Notes: generated by a model from the letters alone, not told the origin. A stretch of DNA of 64,000 nt from Haloarcula vallismortis ATCC 29715 (GCF_000337775.1 NZ_AOLQ01000069.1:310001-374000), one strand, 5' to 3'; counted from the first letter of the stretch, positions 18,115 to 27,321 are shown. Made by a program: numbers and translations.

Positions 18115-21100
18115 ATGACAGCGGACGAGGACCGTACAATCCTGCTCATCGGCAGCGGCCCGATCAAGATCGGACAGGCGGCCGAGTTCGATTACTCCGG
18201 CGCACAGGCGTGTCGCGCCCTTCAAGAAGAGGGTGCCCGCGTCGTGCTCGTGAACTCGAACCCGGCGACGATTATGACTGACCCGGAGATGGCGGACAAG
18301 GTGTATCTCGAACCCATCAACACCGAGGCGATTTCTGAGATCATCCGGAAGGAAGACCCCGACGGCGTCATCGCCGGTCTCGGTGGTCAGACCGGCCTCA
18401 ACGTCACGGCCGAACTCGCTGAGGAAGGCGTCCTCGACGAGTACGACGTGGACGTGATGGGGACGCCACTGGACACCATCTACGCGACGGAGGACCGCGA
18501 CCTGTTCAAACAGCGGATGGAAGACATCGGCGAACCGGTGCCGCGTTCGACGACTATCACGCTCGACGAGGGCGAGTCGGTCACTGACTTAGACGAGGAA
18601 TCGCTCGTGGACCGCGTCGAAGCAGCCGTCGACGAGGTCGGCGGGCTCCCGGTCATCGCACGCACGACGTACACGCTGGGTGGCTCCGGCTCCGGCGTCG
18701 TCGACGAGATGGACGAACTCATCGAACGCGTCCGGAAGGGTCTGCGCCTCTCGCGCAACAACGAGGTCCTCATCACAGAGTCAATCTCCGGCTGGGTCGA
18801 ACTCGAATACGAGGTGATGCGCGACGCCGACGACTCCTGTATCATCATCTGCAACATGGAGAACATCGACCCGATGGGCATCCACACCGGGGAGTCGACC
18901 GTCGTCACCCCGTCGCAGGTCATCCCCGACGAGGGTCATCAGGAGATGCGCGACTCCGCGCTGAAGGTCATCCGTGACCTCGGCATCCAGGGCGGCTGTA
19001 ACATCCAGTTCGCCTGGCACGACGACGGCACGCCGGGCGGCGAGTACCGCGTGGTCGAGGTGAACCCGCGCGTCTCCCGTTCCTCGGCGCTGGCCTCGAA
19101 AGCGACCGGGTACCCGATTGCCCGCGTTACTGCGAAGGTCGCGCTCGGCAAGCGCCTCCACGAGATCGACAACGAAATCACCGGGGAGACGACCGCTGCC
19201 TTCGAGCCGGCTATCGACTACGTCGTGACGAAGGTCCCGCGCTGGCCCATCGACAAGTTCCGCGACACGGAGTTCGAGCTCTCGACAGCGATGAAATCCA
19301 CCGGCGAGGCGATGTCCATCGGTCGGACCTTCCCCGAGAGCCTGCTGAAGGCACTTCGGTCCTCTGAGTACAACCCGGCCGCCGACTTCAACGAGATCGA
19401 CGATACGGAACTCGAAACGGAGTACCTCGAAAAGCCGACGCCAGACCGCCCGTACGCGATGTTCGAGGCGTTCTGTCGCGGCTACTCCGTCGAGGAAGTC
19501 GTCGACATCACTGACATCAAGGAGTGGTACGTCGAGCGGTTCAAGGAGGTCGCCGATGCCGCCGACGCCGCCCGCGAGGGCGACTACGAGACCGCCGCAC
19601 AGGCCGGCTTCACGGACCAGGAGATCACCGCGCTGGCCGGCGGCGAGTTCAACGACACGCACGTCTCCTGGCTCCCAGCCGACCTCGACGAGGACGGCGG
19701 TGACGAGGCGGAAGTCGAAGCCGCGACCGACGGCTCTGGTGTCACAGTTGACACCGTTGAGACGGACACGACTGACCGCGACTTCAAGCTGGTCGACACC
19801 TGCGCCGGCGAGTTCGAGGCGACGACGCCGTACTACTACTCGACGCGGGACCCGCTGTCGGGCATCGACCGCAACGAACTCCAGATCGACCCCGACCTCG
19901 AAAGCGTCGTGGTCGTCGGCGGCGGTCCCATCCGTATCGGGCAGGGCGTGGAGTTCGACTACTGTTCGGTCCACGCGGTCCGCGCGCTGGAGGACCTGGG
20001 CATCGACGCCCACGTCGTCAACAACAACCCCGAGACAGTGTCGACCGACTACGACACCTCCGACGGGCTGTTCTTCGAGCCGGTCACCGCCGAGGAGGTC
20101 GCCGACGTCATCGAGGCGACCGACGCCGACGGCGTGATGGTCCAGTTCGGCGGCCAGACCTCCGTCGACATCGGCCACCCGCTCGAACAGGAACTCCAGC
20201 GCCGCGACCTCGACTGCGAGATCATGGGCACGTCCGTCGACGCGATGGACCTCGCCGAGGACCGCGACCGGTTCAACAAACTGATGGACGAACTCGGCAT
20301 CTCACAGGCCGAGGGCGGCTCCGCCACCTCGAAGGAGGAGGCACTTGATCTGGCTCACGACATCGGCTATCCCGTCCTCGTGCGCCCGAGCTACGTGCTC
20401 GGTGGCCGTGCAATGGACGTGGTGTACAACGACGACGATCTCGAAACGTACATCGAGGAGGCCGTCCGCGTCTCCCCGGACAAGCCGATTCTCGTCGACG
20501 AGTTCCTTGCCGACGCCGTCGAGCTGGACGTCGACGCCGTGGCCGACGAGGACGACATCCTCATCGGCGGCGTGATGGAACACGTCGAGACAGCGGGTAT
20601 CCACTCGGGTGACTCCGCCTGTATGATTCCGCCCCGGTCTCAGGAGATCAAGGACGTGATGCCGCGCATCCGCGAGGTCGTCGAGGACATCGCCGATGCG
20701 CTCGATACGGTCGGCCTGCTGAACGTCCAGCTGGCGGTGCGTGACGGCGAGGTGTTCGTCCTCGAAGCGAACCCGCGGTCGTCCCGGACTGTGCCGTTCA
20801 TCTCAAAGACGGCCGGCGTCCCGATCGCGAAAATCGCCGCCAAGGTGATGTCTGGCGCGACGCTGTCCGAACTCGATGTGCAGGAGCAGATTCCCGAGCA
20901 GGTCTCGGTCAAAGAGGTCGTCCTGCCCTTCGACCGTCTGCCGGGGTCGGACCCGCGTCTCGGCCCGGAGATGAAATCTACCGGCGAGGTCATGGGGACC
21001 GCCGGTTCCTTCGGCAAGGCCTACCAGAAGGCCCAGATGGCCGTCGGCAAGGCAATCCCGCTCGAAGGAACGGCTATCGTCGACCTGCCCATCCTCGGCT

Positions 21101-21366
21101 TTGAGGAGCACTTCGACGTGCGGGACTTCGACGACTACGAGGACACCGATGCCATCATCGACGCCATCCAGAGCGGCGAGGTCGACCTTGTCCTCTCCCG
21201 CAACCGCGACGTACTGGAAGCCTGTGTTGAGGAGACCGTGACGTACTTCTCGACCCACGAGAGCGCCGAGGCGGCGCTGGAAGCCATCAACTCCGCCGAC
21301 CAGCCACTCGCTGTTCAGGCCATCGACGAACGGCCAAAGACCCAGCGCGAGTGGGGCGCTGAGTAA
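18115..21366 (+). CDS. carB: Carbamoyl-phosphate synthase large subunit
   Basis: Makes carbamoyl phosphate from bicarbonate, two ATP and ammonia supplied by CarA, feeding arginine and pyrimidine synthesis. The 1083 residues match the family. The duplicated halves each start with a GSGPIKIGQ/GGGPIRIGQ motif; both ATP-grasp domains are intact (EVNPRVSRSSALASKATGYP and EANPRSSRTVPFISKTAGVP). A regulatory methylglyoxal-synthase-like domain ends the protein. An acidic insert (DLDEDGGDEAEVEAATDG) near the junction is probably a halophilic extra. CTTATTAC (about 18084-18091) gives a leaderless start. carA lies 4 kb away on the opposite strand. Confidence 0.98.
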   Translation: MTADEDRTILLIGSGPIKIGQAAEFDYSGAQACRALQEEGARVVLVNSNPATIMTDPEMADKVYLEPINTEAISEIIRKEDPDGVIAGLGGQTGLNVTAELAEEGVLDEYDVDVMGTPLDTIYATEDRDLFKQRMEDIGEPVPRSTTITLDEGESVTDLDEESLVDRVEAAVDEVGGLPVIARTTYTLGGSGSGVVDEMDELIERVRKGLRLSRNNEVLITESISGWVELEYEVMRDADDSCIIICNMENIDPMGIHTGESTVVTPSQVIPDEGHQEMRDSALKVIRDLGIQGGCNIQFAWHDDGTPGGEYRVVEVNPRVSRSSALASKATGYPIARVTAKVALGKRLHEIDNEITGETTAAFEPAIDYVVTKVPRWPIDKFRDTEFELSTAMKSTGEAMSIGRTFPESLLKALRSSEYNPAADFNEIDDTELETEYLEKPTPDRPYAMFEAFCRGYSVEEVVDITDIKEWYVERFKEVADAADAAREGDYETAAQAGFTDQEITALAGGEFNDTHVSWLPADLDEDGGDEAEVEAATDGSGVTVDTVETDTTDRDFKLVDTCAGEFEATTPYYYSTRDPLSGIDRNELQIDPDLESVVVVGGGPIRIGQGVEFDYCSVHAVRALEDLGIDAHVVNNNPETVSTDYDTSDGLFFEPVTAEEVADVIEATDADGVMVQFGGQTSVDIGHPLEQELQRRDLDCEIMGTSVDAMDLAEDRDRFNKLMDELGISQAEGGSATSKEEALDLAHDIGYPVLVRPSYVLGGRAMDVVYNDDDLETYIEEAVRVSPDKPILVDEFLADAVELDVDAVADEDDILIGGVMEHVETAGIHSGDSACMIPPRSQEIKDVMPRIREVVEDIADALDTVGLLNVQLAVRDGEVFVLEANPRSSRTVPFISKTAGVPIAKIAAKVMSGATLSELDVQEQIPEQVSVKEVVLPFDRLPGSDPRLGPEMKSTGEVMGTAGSFGKAYQKAQMAVGKAIPLEGTAIVDLPILGFEEHFDVRDFDDYEDTDAIIDAIQSGEVDLVLSRNRDVLEACVEETVTYFSTHESAEAALEAINSADQPLAVQAIDERPKTQREWGAE

Positions 21367-21473
21367 CGCCGGCTAGCCGCGGAAGCGGACCGCTCACCGC
21401 AGCGGCCCATATTCTTATCATTCGAACAGAAATACGCAAATACTTATTCGTTGGACACGCCCACGTACCATTC

Positions 21474-24400
21474 ATGGTCGATGCCGTACGTGTCTTACAC
21501 GTTGAGGATGACCCCGAGTTTGCGTCGATGACGGCGGCGTTTCTCAGCCGTACCGACGACCGATTCGACGTGGTCTCGGCAACGTCGGCGGACGAGGGAC
21601 TCACCCGGCTCAGCGAGGAACCAATCGACTGTGTCGTCTCTGATTTTGATATGCCCGAGCAGGATGGCATCGAGTTTCTGGAATCCGTCCGGGCTGTCGA
21701 TGAAGACCTCCCGTTCATTCTCTTTACTGGGAAAGGTTCCGAGGAAGTGGCCAGTGAGGCGATTTCGGCCGGTGTGACTGACTACCTCCAGAAGCAGCAG
21801 GGCACTGACCAGTACACGATTCTCGCCAACCGCATCACGAACGCGGTCGAGCAGTACCGGTCACAGCGGGCACTGGATGCGAGCCGAAAGCGGCTCTCGC
21901 TGTTTATAGATAAGTCACCGCTCGGTGTCATCGAGTGGGACGAGAACTTCGAGATAGTACAGGTCAACGAGAAGGGCGAGGAAATCCTACAGCGTGAGGA
22001 ATCGGCGCTCGTCGGCACGGGGTTTGAGACGCTCGTCCCGGACTCGGCGCTGGATGCGGTCGAAGAGACGATCACGGCACTGCAGGAAGCCAGCGGTGGC
22101 TACTATACCGTGCTTGATATCGAGACCGGCGACGGCGAGCAGATCGTCTGTGAGTGGCACAACCGCATCATCCGTGAGAACGGAGAGACTGTCGCGATCT
22201 TCTCGCAGTTTCAGGAGATAACGGAACGCCAGCGGCGACAGCAGCGCATCGAGGCGTTACACGACACAACGCGGGAGCTGATGCACGCCGAATCACGCGC
22301 GGACGTCGCTGAACTGGTCGTCGAAACCGCACGCGACCTGCTCGGATTACCACTCAGTGCTGTCTTTCTCGTTGATGAGTCGGATAGTCGCCTCCGACCG
22401 GCCGCAGTGACTGACCAAGCACAAGCGGTCATCGACGACCAGCCGACGTTTAGCGAGGGCGACGGCCTCGTCTGGGACGTGTTCGAATCCGGCGAACAGC
22501 GTGTCTTGGACGACGTATCCACGCACCCTGACCGCTACAACCCCGACACCGACGTCAGCAGCGAGATACTGCTCCCGCTGGGTGACCACGGCGTGCTGAT
22601 CGCCGCATCGACCGACGCTGGAGGGGTCGAGGACGCGTCGGTCTCGCTGCTGCGAACCCTCGCCGCCAACACCGAGGAGGCGCTTTCCAGACTCGACCGC
22701 CAGCGCGAACTCAGAACGCTCACCGAGCGGCACGAACTCGCGCTTGAGGGTGCCGAACTCGGCGTCTGGGACTGGAACGTCCAGACAGACGAGGTCACAT
22801 TCGACGAGCGGTGGGCCGACATGCTCGGGTACTCGCTGGACGAACTCGAACCCACGGTCGACACCTGGGACGATCTGATACACCCGGACGACCGCGAGCC
22901 AACCTACGAGGCGCTGAACGCTCACCTCGACGGCGAGACGGACATATATGAGTGCGACCACCGACTCAGAACGGCTACCGGCGACTATCGATGGATTCGC
23001 GACATCGGCAAGGTGTTCGAACGCGACGAGAACGGCGATCCGGTCCGTGCGGTGGGAATCCATCAGGACGTGACCGACCACAAAGAACGGAAACAGCAAC
23101 TCGAAGACACAAGCCGCAAACTGCAGGTCATTCTCGACACAGCACCGACCTACATCCTGATGAAAGACACCGACAGTCGCTTTCTCTTCATCAACAGCGC
23201 GGCCCGTGACCTCTACGGCATCGACGGTGACAAGTCCGTCGTCGGGATGTCCGATTACGACATCCTTCCGGAGCATATCGCGGATCAGACCCACGCCGAC
23301 GATCAGCGCGCATTTGAACAAAAAGAGACTGTCGAAGTCGAAACAGTGATTCCCGTTGATGGGGCAGATCGGACACATCTGACGCGAAAGACGCCGATAC
23401 TTGACGACGACGGCGACCCGTACGCCCTCTGTGTCGTTGCGACTGACATTACTGACCAGAAACGGCGCGAACAGGAACTGGCCCGACTCACTGATGAGTA
23501 CGAGGCGGTGTTCGAGAACACGAACGACGCCATCGCGCTCGTCGACATTGCGGGGTCGGCGGACGATCCGAGGTTCCGATACATTCGGACGAACGAGACC
23601 TATGAGCGACAGGCCGGCTTCGACACCGACTCGCTGACCGATCAGACTCCGGTTGAGGCTGCCGGCCCGGACATCGGTCGTCGAATCGCTGACCACTACG
23701 AGCGGTGTGTCTCGGCCGGTGAAACCATCACATTCGAGGAGCGAGACCTCCACCCGACCGGCGTCTGGGAAACGCAGGTCACACCAATCTTCGCTGACAA
23801 TGAGATAAGCCGCCTCGTTGTCGTGTCACGAGATATTACCGACCGGATCGAGTACCGAGAGGAACTGGAGCGACAGAACGACCGGCTCGAAGAGTTCGCG
23901 AGCATCGTCAGTCACGACCTCCGGAACCCGCTTGGCGTCCTCGAAGGCTCGCTCACCCTTGCCAAGGACACCGGCAACGACGAGCAGTTTGACCGCTGTT
24001 ACCGTGCAATCGACCGCATGAAGGAACTCATCGAGGACCTGCTAACCCTCGCCCGTGAGGGGGATACAGTGCCGGAGACGGAGCCACTCGATCTTGAATC
24101 GACTGCACGGTCCTGCTGGCAGGCCGTCGAGACTGACGATGCTACCCTCGAAATCCCGGCTGAAAGCCCGATCTACGCCGACGAGAGCCGCCTTCGCCAA
24201 CTCCTCGAAAACCTCATCAACAACGCCGTAACGCACGGCGGCTCGGAAATCACTGTCGAGATCGGCGAACTCGACGATTCGGGGTTCTACGTCGCCGATA
24301 ATGGCGATGGTATCCCGCCAGAAAAGCACGAGACGGTGTTCGAGAGCGGCTACACCACCACTGACGGTGGCACCGGGTTCGGGCTCGCCATCGTCAAGCA

Positions 24401-24494
24401 GATAGCGGCGGCACACGACTGGTCGGTGTCCGTGACCGAGAGCGATGCCGGCGGCGCACAGTTCGAATTCAGAAGCGTCAGACAGCTGTCATAG
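21474..24494 (+). CDS. Hybrid sensor kinase: receiver, PAS, GAF, three PAS, kinase
   Basis: 1006 residues, soluble. A response-regulator receiver comes first (about 1-125), with a canonical phospho-acceptor D57 in CVVSDFDMP. Then come PAS (140-255), GAF (265-415) and three further PAS domains (about 425-540, 550-665 and 675-790). FASIVSHDLRNPLGVLEG is the dimerization/phospho-acceptor helix. The ATPase has LINNAVTHGGSE, DNGDGIPPEKHE and GTGFGLAIVKQI. Having the receiver at the N terminus suggests that it accepts a phosphoryl group from another kinase. ACTTATTCG (about 21441-21449) is 27-30 bases before the ATG. It lies between carB and the DUF4278-type gene. Confidence 0.92.
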   Translation: MVDAVRVLHVEDDPEFASMTAAFLSRTDDRFDVVSATSADEGLTRLSEEPIDCVVSDFDMPEQDGIEFLESVRAVDEDLPFILFTGKGSEEVASEAISAGVTDYLQKQQGTDQYTILANRITNAVEQYRSQRALDASRKRLSLFIDKSPLGVIEWDENFEIVQVNEKGEEILQREESALVGTGFETLVPDSALDAVEETITALQEASGGYYTVLDIETGDGEQIVCEWHNRIIRENGETVAIFSQFQEITERQRRQQRIEALHDTTRELMHAESRADVAELVVETARDLLGLPLSAVFLVDESDSRLRPAAVTDQAQAVIDDQPTFSEGDGLVWDVFESGEQRVLDDVSTHPDRYNPDTDVSSEILLPLGDHGVLIAASTDAGGVEDASVSLLRTLAANTEEALSRLDRQRELRTLTERHELALEGAELGVWDWNVQTDEVTFDERWADMLGYSLDELEPTVDTWDDLIHPDDREPTYEALNAHLDGETDIYECDHRLRTATGDYRWIRDIGKVFERDENGDPVRAVGIHQDVTDHKERKQQLEDTSRKLQVILDTAPTYILMKDTDSRFLFINSAARDLYGIDGDKSVVGMSDYDILPEHIADQTHADDQRAFEQKETVEVETVIPVDGADRTHLTRKTPILDDDGDPYALCVVATDITDQKRREQELARLTDEYEAVFENTNDAIALVDIAGSADDPRFRYIRTNETYERQAGFDTDSLTDQTPVEAAGPDIGRRIADHYERCVSAGETITFEERDLHPTGVWETQVTPIFADNEISRLVVVSRDITDRIEYREELERQNDRLEEFASIVSHDLRNPLGVLEGSLTLAKDTGNDEQFDRCYRAIDRMKELIEDLLTLAREGDTVPETEPLDLESTARSCWQAVETDDATLEIPAESPIYADESRLRQLLENLINNAVTHGGSEITVEIGELDDSGFYVADNGDGIPPEKHETVFESGYTTTDGGTGFGLAIVKQIAAAHDWSVSVTESDAGGAQFEFRSVRQLS

Positions 24495-24573
24495 AGCGTC
24501 TGCGCGGTAACGGTCCGTGTACCGGACCCGAGCATTACACTTCATAGCCACTGTGGATTTAAACTGGCAATAA

Positions 24574-24750
24574 ATGAATGTTGGTAAGATATCGGTGACT
24601 GCCTGTCTTGTTCTGGGCCAATAATGGCACGTTCGTAACACTCATCTCTGCGGCTGTGGCACTAGTTGTATGGACCGCGTTGCAATCGCTGTCGCTGCTC
24701 TGGGAAGCCGATGATAGAGGACATCACCAGACGGGCAGAGACAGTCGCTG
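24574..24750 (+). pseudogene. Possible frameshifted small membrane ORF
   Basis: From the ATG at 24574 one frame encodes MNVGKISVTACLVLG and stops. The neighbouring frame continues with GTFVTLISAAVALVVWTAL, a good membrane span, and stays open past 24711 into the next gene. Joined by a one-base shift near 24620-24625 these make a plausible 55-60 residue membrane peptide. It may equally be chance, because third-position GC is low. Low confidence. Confidence 0.2.
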
Positions 24751-25331
24751 AGATGGCCCCCGGTGACTCGGTAACGGTGGGAGTCCTCGCTGGATACAAG
24801 AGCCGCTTCTCCGAGTCACCACCGCTGAACAACCCACCGCTGACGTACCTCGACGGCGCTGAAGCCCCGGCATATCTCCTGACCAACGGGAAGCGCGGTA
24901 TCGGACGCGGGACGAAACGCAAGACCGAATCACCGGTCGGCGACCGACGGACGGTCATTCTGGTCACCGGTCGGCGGACCCTCTGTCTCATCGGGAAAGA
25001 CAACGACGACGATGTCATCGAGATTCCACACGAGGCAGTTGCCGATGTCACCACCAAGTCCGGGTTCCGTGCGCACCGCCTCGCGCTCCGGACTCCACGG
25101 AAAATGTACCACTGCTGGGTACACCGCAAGACCGACAAGAAAACCCTCAACGCGGCTGCCGAGTTCATCGAGGCCCACCAGCAGGACAGTCCAGACGCAA
25201 TCGACGGCGACGACACCGCCAACCGGGTCATGTATCGCGGCCGCCCCGTCGCACCACAAGATACAGACGAAAACGAAGACAGCGATCAGACGACATACTA
25301 TCGCGGGCAGCCAATCGACGACAGCGACTGA
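24711..25331 (+). CDS. Protein with two C-terminal DUF4278-type YRG motifs
   Basis: 206 residues. The first 150 look like a small beta domain (GDSVTVGVLAGYKSRF, TVILVTGRRTLCLIGKD and DVIEIPHEAVADVTTKSG), resembling a bacterial PH-like fold. The tail contains two short copies of the YRG motif, VMYRGRPV and TYYRGQPI, separated by an acidic linker. This motif defines DUF4278, best known from cyanobacteria, with unknown function. I chose the ATG at 24711 because conserved sequence begins there. It is convergent with carA across a 170-bp repeat-rich spacer. Function unknown. Confidence 0.65.
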   Translation: MIEDITRRAETVAEMAPGDSVTVGVLAGYKSRFSESPPLNNPPLTYLDGAEAPAYLLTNGKRGIGRGTKRKTESPVGDRRTVILVTGRRTLCLIGKDNDDDVIEIPHEAVADVTTKSGFRAHRLALRTPRKMYHCWVHRKTDKKTLNAAAEFIEAHQQDSPDAIDGDDTANRVMYRGRPVAPQDTDENEDSDQTTYYRGQPIDDSD

Positions 25332-25501
25332 CCGACGTGGCTCGTGCGCGTACAAACTGCGCTGCTCACGGTTCGCTGACGCTCACCGTTCGCGTCTCGC
25401 GGTTCTCACTCGCTTCGCTCGCTCCGAACCGCGCTACTGCTCGCGGGTCGTTCCTCCCCGCTCGCAATTCCGAGGGCCGCTCCTTTCAGTCGCGTCCCTC
25501 C
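25332..25501. repeat. GC-rich repeat spacer between convergent genes
   Basis: The spacer contains imperfect direct copies of a cggttcgc/ccgttcgc unit and the motif CTCGCTTCGCTCG that recurs between convergent haloarchaeal genes. CGCGGTTC (25398-25405) pairs exactly with GAACCGCG (25426-25433), giving an 8-bp stem with a 20-base loop. A bidirectional terminator or mRNA 3' structure for the upstream gene and carA is plausible. No coding frame looks genuine here. Confidence 0.55.
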
Positions 25502-26548
25502 CTACTCCCCCGCCATCCCCAGCACATCATCGAAGAAGCCGAGCGAATCGTGCGGGCCGGGGTTGGCCTCGGGATGGTACTGGCGCGTGATGATATTCAG
25601 GTCGTCGTTCTCCAGTCCTTCCGGCGTGTCGTCGTTGACGTTGACCTGGGTCACGTCGAGCTTGTCGCCGGGGTCGGCGACGGTGTAGCCGTGGTTCTGG
25701 GTCGTCATTACGACCTGATTGGAGCGCAGGTCGCGGACCGGCTGATTCACGCCGCGGTGGCCGAACTCCATTTTCTCGGTTTCACCGCCGAGCGCGTTGG
25801 CGACGACCTGCTGGCCGAGACAGATGCCGGCCAGTGGCACGTCACCGACGTAGGTCTCGACGAGTTCGCCGGCCTGCTCGAAGTTCTCGGGGTCGCCGGG
25901 GCCATTCGAGATAAACAGCAGGTCCGGGTCGACAGCCGCCACGTCGTCTTCACTGGCGTCGTAGGGGAAGATGTGAACCTCGGCGTCGCGTTCGACCAGC
26001 GACTCGGTGATGGACCCCTTCGCACCGCAGTCGACCAGTGCGACCGTCGCACCGTCACCGCCCTCGTTGTGGACTTCTACGTCGTCGACGGAGACCTGTG
26101 CGCCGATGTCAGTGTGGTCGGACATATGCTTGCACTCGTGGAGTTCATCGAGCGCGTCCTGCTCGGTCGCGTCCGGCCCGGCGGCGATCCCGCATTTCAT
26201 TGCTCCCTCATCGCGGATTTCGGTGACGATGTCGCGCGTATCGAGGTGGTCGACGGCCGGGATGCCTTCGGATTCGAGCCACTCGGCCACGTCGTCGGTC
26301 ATCTCGCGGGCCACCGCCGCGCGCGGGTGGACGCGGTCGGATTCGAAGCGCTCCTCCCGGACGCCGTAGTTCCCGATGAGCGGATAGGAGAACGTCAGGA
26401 CCTGCTCCTCGTAGGATGGATCGGTGAGGCTCTCCTCGTACCCGGTGTACGCTGTTGTAAAGACCAGTTCGCCGCGGGCCGTCCCCGGAGCACGAGCGCG
26501 CGCCTCGATGACGCGGTCGCCTTCGATTGCCACGTATGCGTCAGCCAT
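25502..26548 (-). CDS. carA: Carbamoyl-phosphate synthase small subunit
   Basis: Glutamine amidotransferase subunit that hydrolyses glutamine and passes ammonia to CarB. The 348 residues are slightly short of bacterial CarA, as in other archaea. The N-terminal domain has FTTAYTGYEESLTDPSY and PLIGNYGV. The class I amidotransferase domain contains FISNGPGDPEN, the nucleophile Cys in LAGICLGQQVVA, and the His/Glu pair in RQYHPEANPGPHDS. It is divergent from an Lrp/AsnC regulator, with operator-like motifs in the 102-bp space, and convergent with the DUF4278-type gene. It is not in an operon with carB. Confidence 0.97.
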   Translation of the reverse strand: MADAYVAIEGDRVIEARARAPGTARGELVFTTAYTGYEESLTDPSYEEQVLTFSYPLIGNYGVREERFESDRVHPRAAVAREMTDDVAEWLESEGIPAVDHLDTRDIVTEIRDEGAMKCGIAAGPDATEQDALDELHECKHMSDHTDIGAQVSVDDVEVHNEGGDGATVALVDCGAKGSITESLVERDAEVHIFPYDASEDDVAAVDPDLLFISNGPGDPENFEQAGELVETYVGDVPLAGICLGQQVVANALGGETEKMEFGHRGVNQPVRDLRSNQVVMTTQNHGYTVADPGDKLDVTQVNVNDDTPEGLENDDLNIITRQYHPEANPGPHDSLGFFDDVLGMAGE

Positions 26549-26562
26549 TACGAGATGCGTAT

Positions 26563-26570
26563 ACTATAGT
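26563..26570. promoter_or_regulatory. Palindrome ACTATAGT upstream of carA
   Basis: A perfect 8-bp palindrome, 15 bases from the carA ATG, between that codon and a possible TATA element (TCATAAGG, about 26573-26580). It overlaps an ATACTAT heptamer at 26561-26567. The same heptamer forms the core of the longer palindrome before lrp. A regulator binding here could block carA transcription. Confidence 0.4.
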
Positions 26571-26631
26571 CGGTCATAAGGGTTGCTTTCGAAGACGAGT
26601 TTCGAATTTCGCAATCCTCAAGTCACGACCG

Positions 26632-26644
26632 GTGATACTATCAC
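26632..26644. promoter_or_regulatory. Operator-like palindrome GTGATACTATCAC before lrp
   Basis: A perfect 13-bp inverted repeat (GTGATA, C, TATCAC) ending six bases before the lrp start codon. If the AT-rich GAATTT near 26604-26609 is the promoter, the palindrome spans the transcription start. This fits negative autoregulation, which is common in Lrp/AsnC proteins. The central ATACTAT is also present before carA. Confidence 0.5.
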
Positions 26645-26650
26645 ATCTCG

Positions 26651-27064
26651 ATGGACGACCTCGACAGGGAGATACTTTCGATACTCCGCCGGGACGCCCG
26701 AACCCCGTATACGGAAATCGCGGACCGGGTCGGCACGTCGGAAGGGACCGTGCGAAACCGCGTCGAACGACTGGTCGACGACGGCGTTATCGAACGTTTC
26801 ACCGTCGCGACGCGGACCGGCAACGTGAAAGCGATGATCGAGGTTAGCGTCGACGTAAACGTCGACACGGCCGAGGTCTCGGACCGTATCGCCGATTGGC
26901 AGGAGGTGGATTTTGTCTGGCAGGTCTCTGGCGAGGAGGATATCGTCGTCGTCGTTGACGCTGCTGATACCGACGCGGTCAACGGACTCATCACGCAGGC
27001 GCGCGAGCTGGAGGAGGTCGTCGGTACGAAAACGAGGCTCATTCTGAACGAGCGAGTCGGGTAA
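26651..27064 (+). CDS. Lrp/AsnC family transcriptional regulator
   Basis: 137 residues. The N-terminal helix-turn-helix (LDREILSILRRDARTPYTEI, then SEGTVRNRVERLVDDGVI) is followed by a RAM-type alpha/beta domain that binds amino acids and forms octamers (VKAMIEVSVDVNVDTAEVSD, DFVWQVSGEEDIVVVVDA). These proteins sense amino acids and control their metabolism. Its position head-to-head with carA suggests control of carbamoyl phosphate supply. A homologue beside carA is known in Halobacterium (Trh3), which supports the pairing but not the target. A perfect palindrome lies at the promoter. The gene ends just before a structured non-coding stretch. Confidence 0.93.
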   Translation: MDDLDREILSILRRDARTPYTEIADRVGTSEGTVRNRVERLVDDGVIERFTVATRTGNVKAMIEVSVDVNVDTAEVSDRIADWQEVDFVWQVSGEEDIVVVVDAADTDAVNGLITQARELEEVVGTKTRLILNERVG

Positions 27065-27280
27065 CACACACCCCTGCGGTCCGAGCCAACTCGGTGAAGC
27101 GGAATTCGTCGAGTGAAGTCCTTCTAAACCGGCACGTCGGGTGCACAGCGAAGTCGTGAAGCGACGGTGCAGGTCGAGCAGTGGGGTCCCGGGCGGGAGT
27201 GCCGTTTGGCGCACCAAAGCGACTGAGAGCCGCGGGACGCGAACAATATAGAGGAGCCGTGGTGGCTACGAGTCCGGACG
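27065..27280 (+). ncRNA. Candidate structured RNA region downstream of lrp
   Basis: No coding frame fits here. Nested pairings are visible: CACCC (27069-27073) with GGGTG (27139-27143), CGGT (27077-27080) with ACCG (27128-27131), and ACTCG (27089-27093) with CGAGT (27110-27114). One base later comes ACA (27145-27147). A second unit pairs GTCCCGGGC (27186-27194) with GCC-G-CGGGAC (27229-27238) around TTTGG-CGCA-CCAAA (27205-27218), with ACA at 27243. Two hairpins each followed by ACA recall H/ACA guide RNAs. I could not identify a target or a kink-turn with certainty, so this is a hypothesis. Confidence 0.3.
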
Positions 27281-27321
27281 TGACACCGTACTATCATACC
27301 GGCTGGACTACGAGAAACAGT

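Noticed and set aside
18781-20178. 465-codon minus-strand frame inside carB
   Set aside because: Antisense shadow of an intact, highly conserved gene; composition repetitive in Val, Asp and Arg.
22347-23753. 468-codon minus-strand frame inside the hybrid kinase
   Set aside because: Antisense to well-defined PAS and GAF domains; no recognisable protein features.
27065-27280. SRP RNA or RNase P RNA
   Set aside because: The conserved SRP helix 8 sequence and the RNase P GAGGAAAGUC core are not present, and the region is too short.
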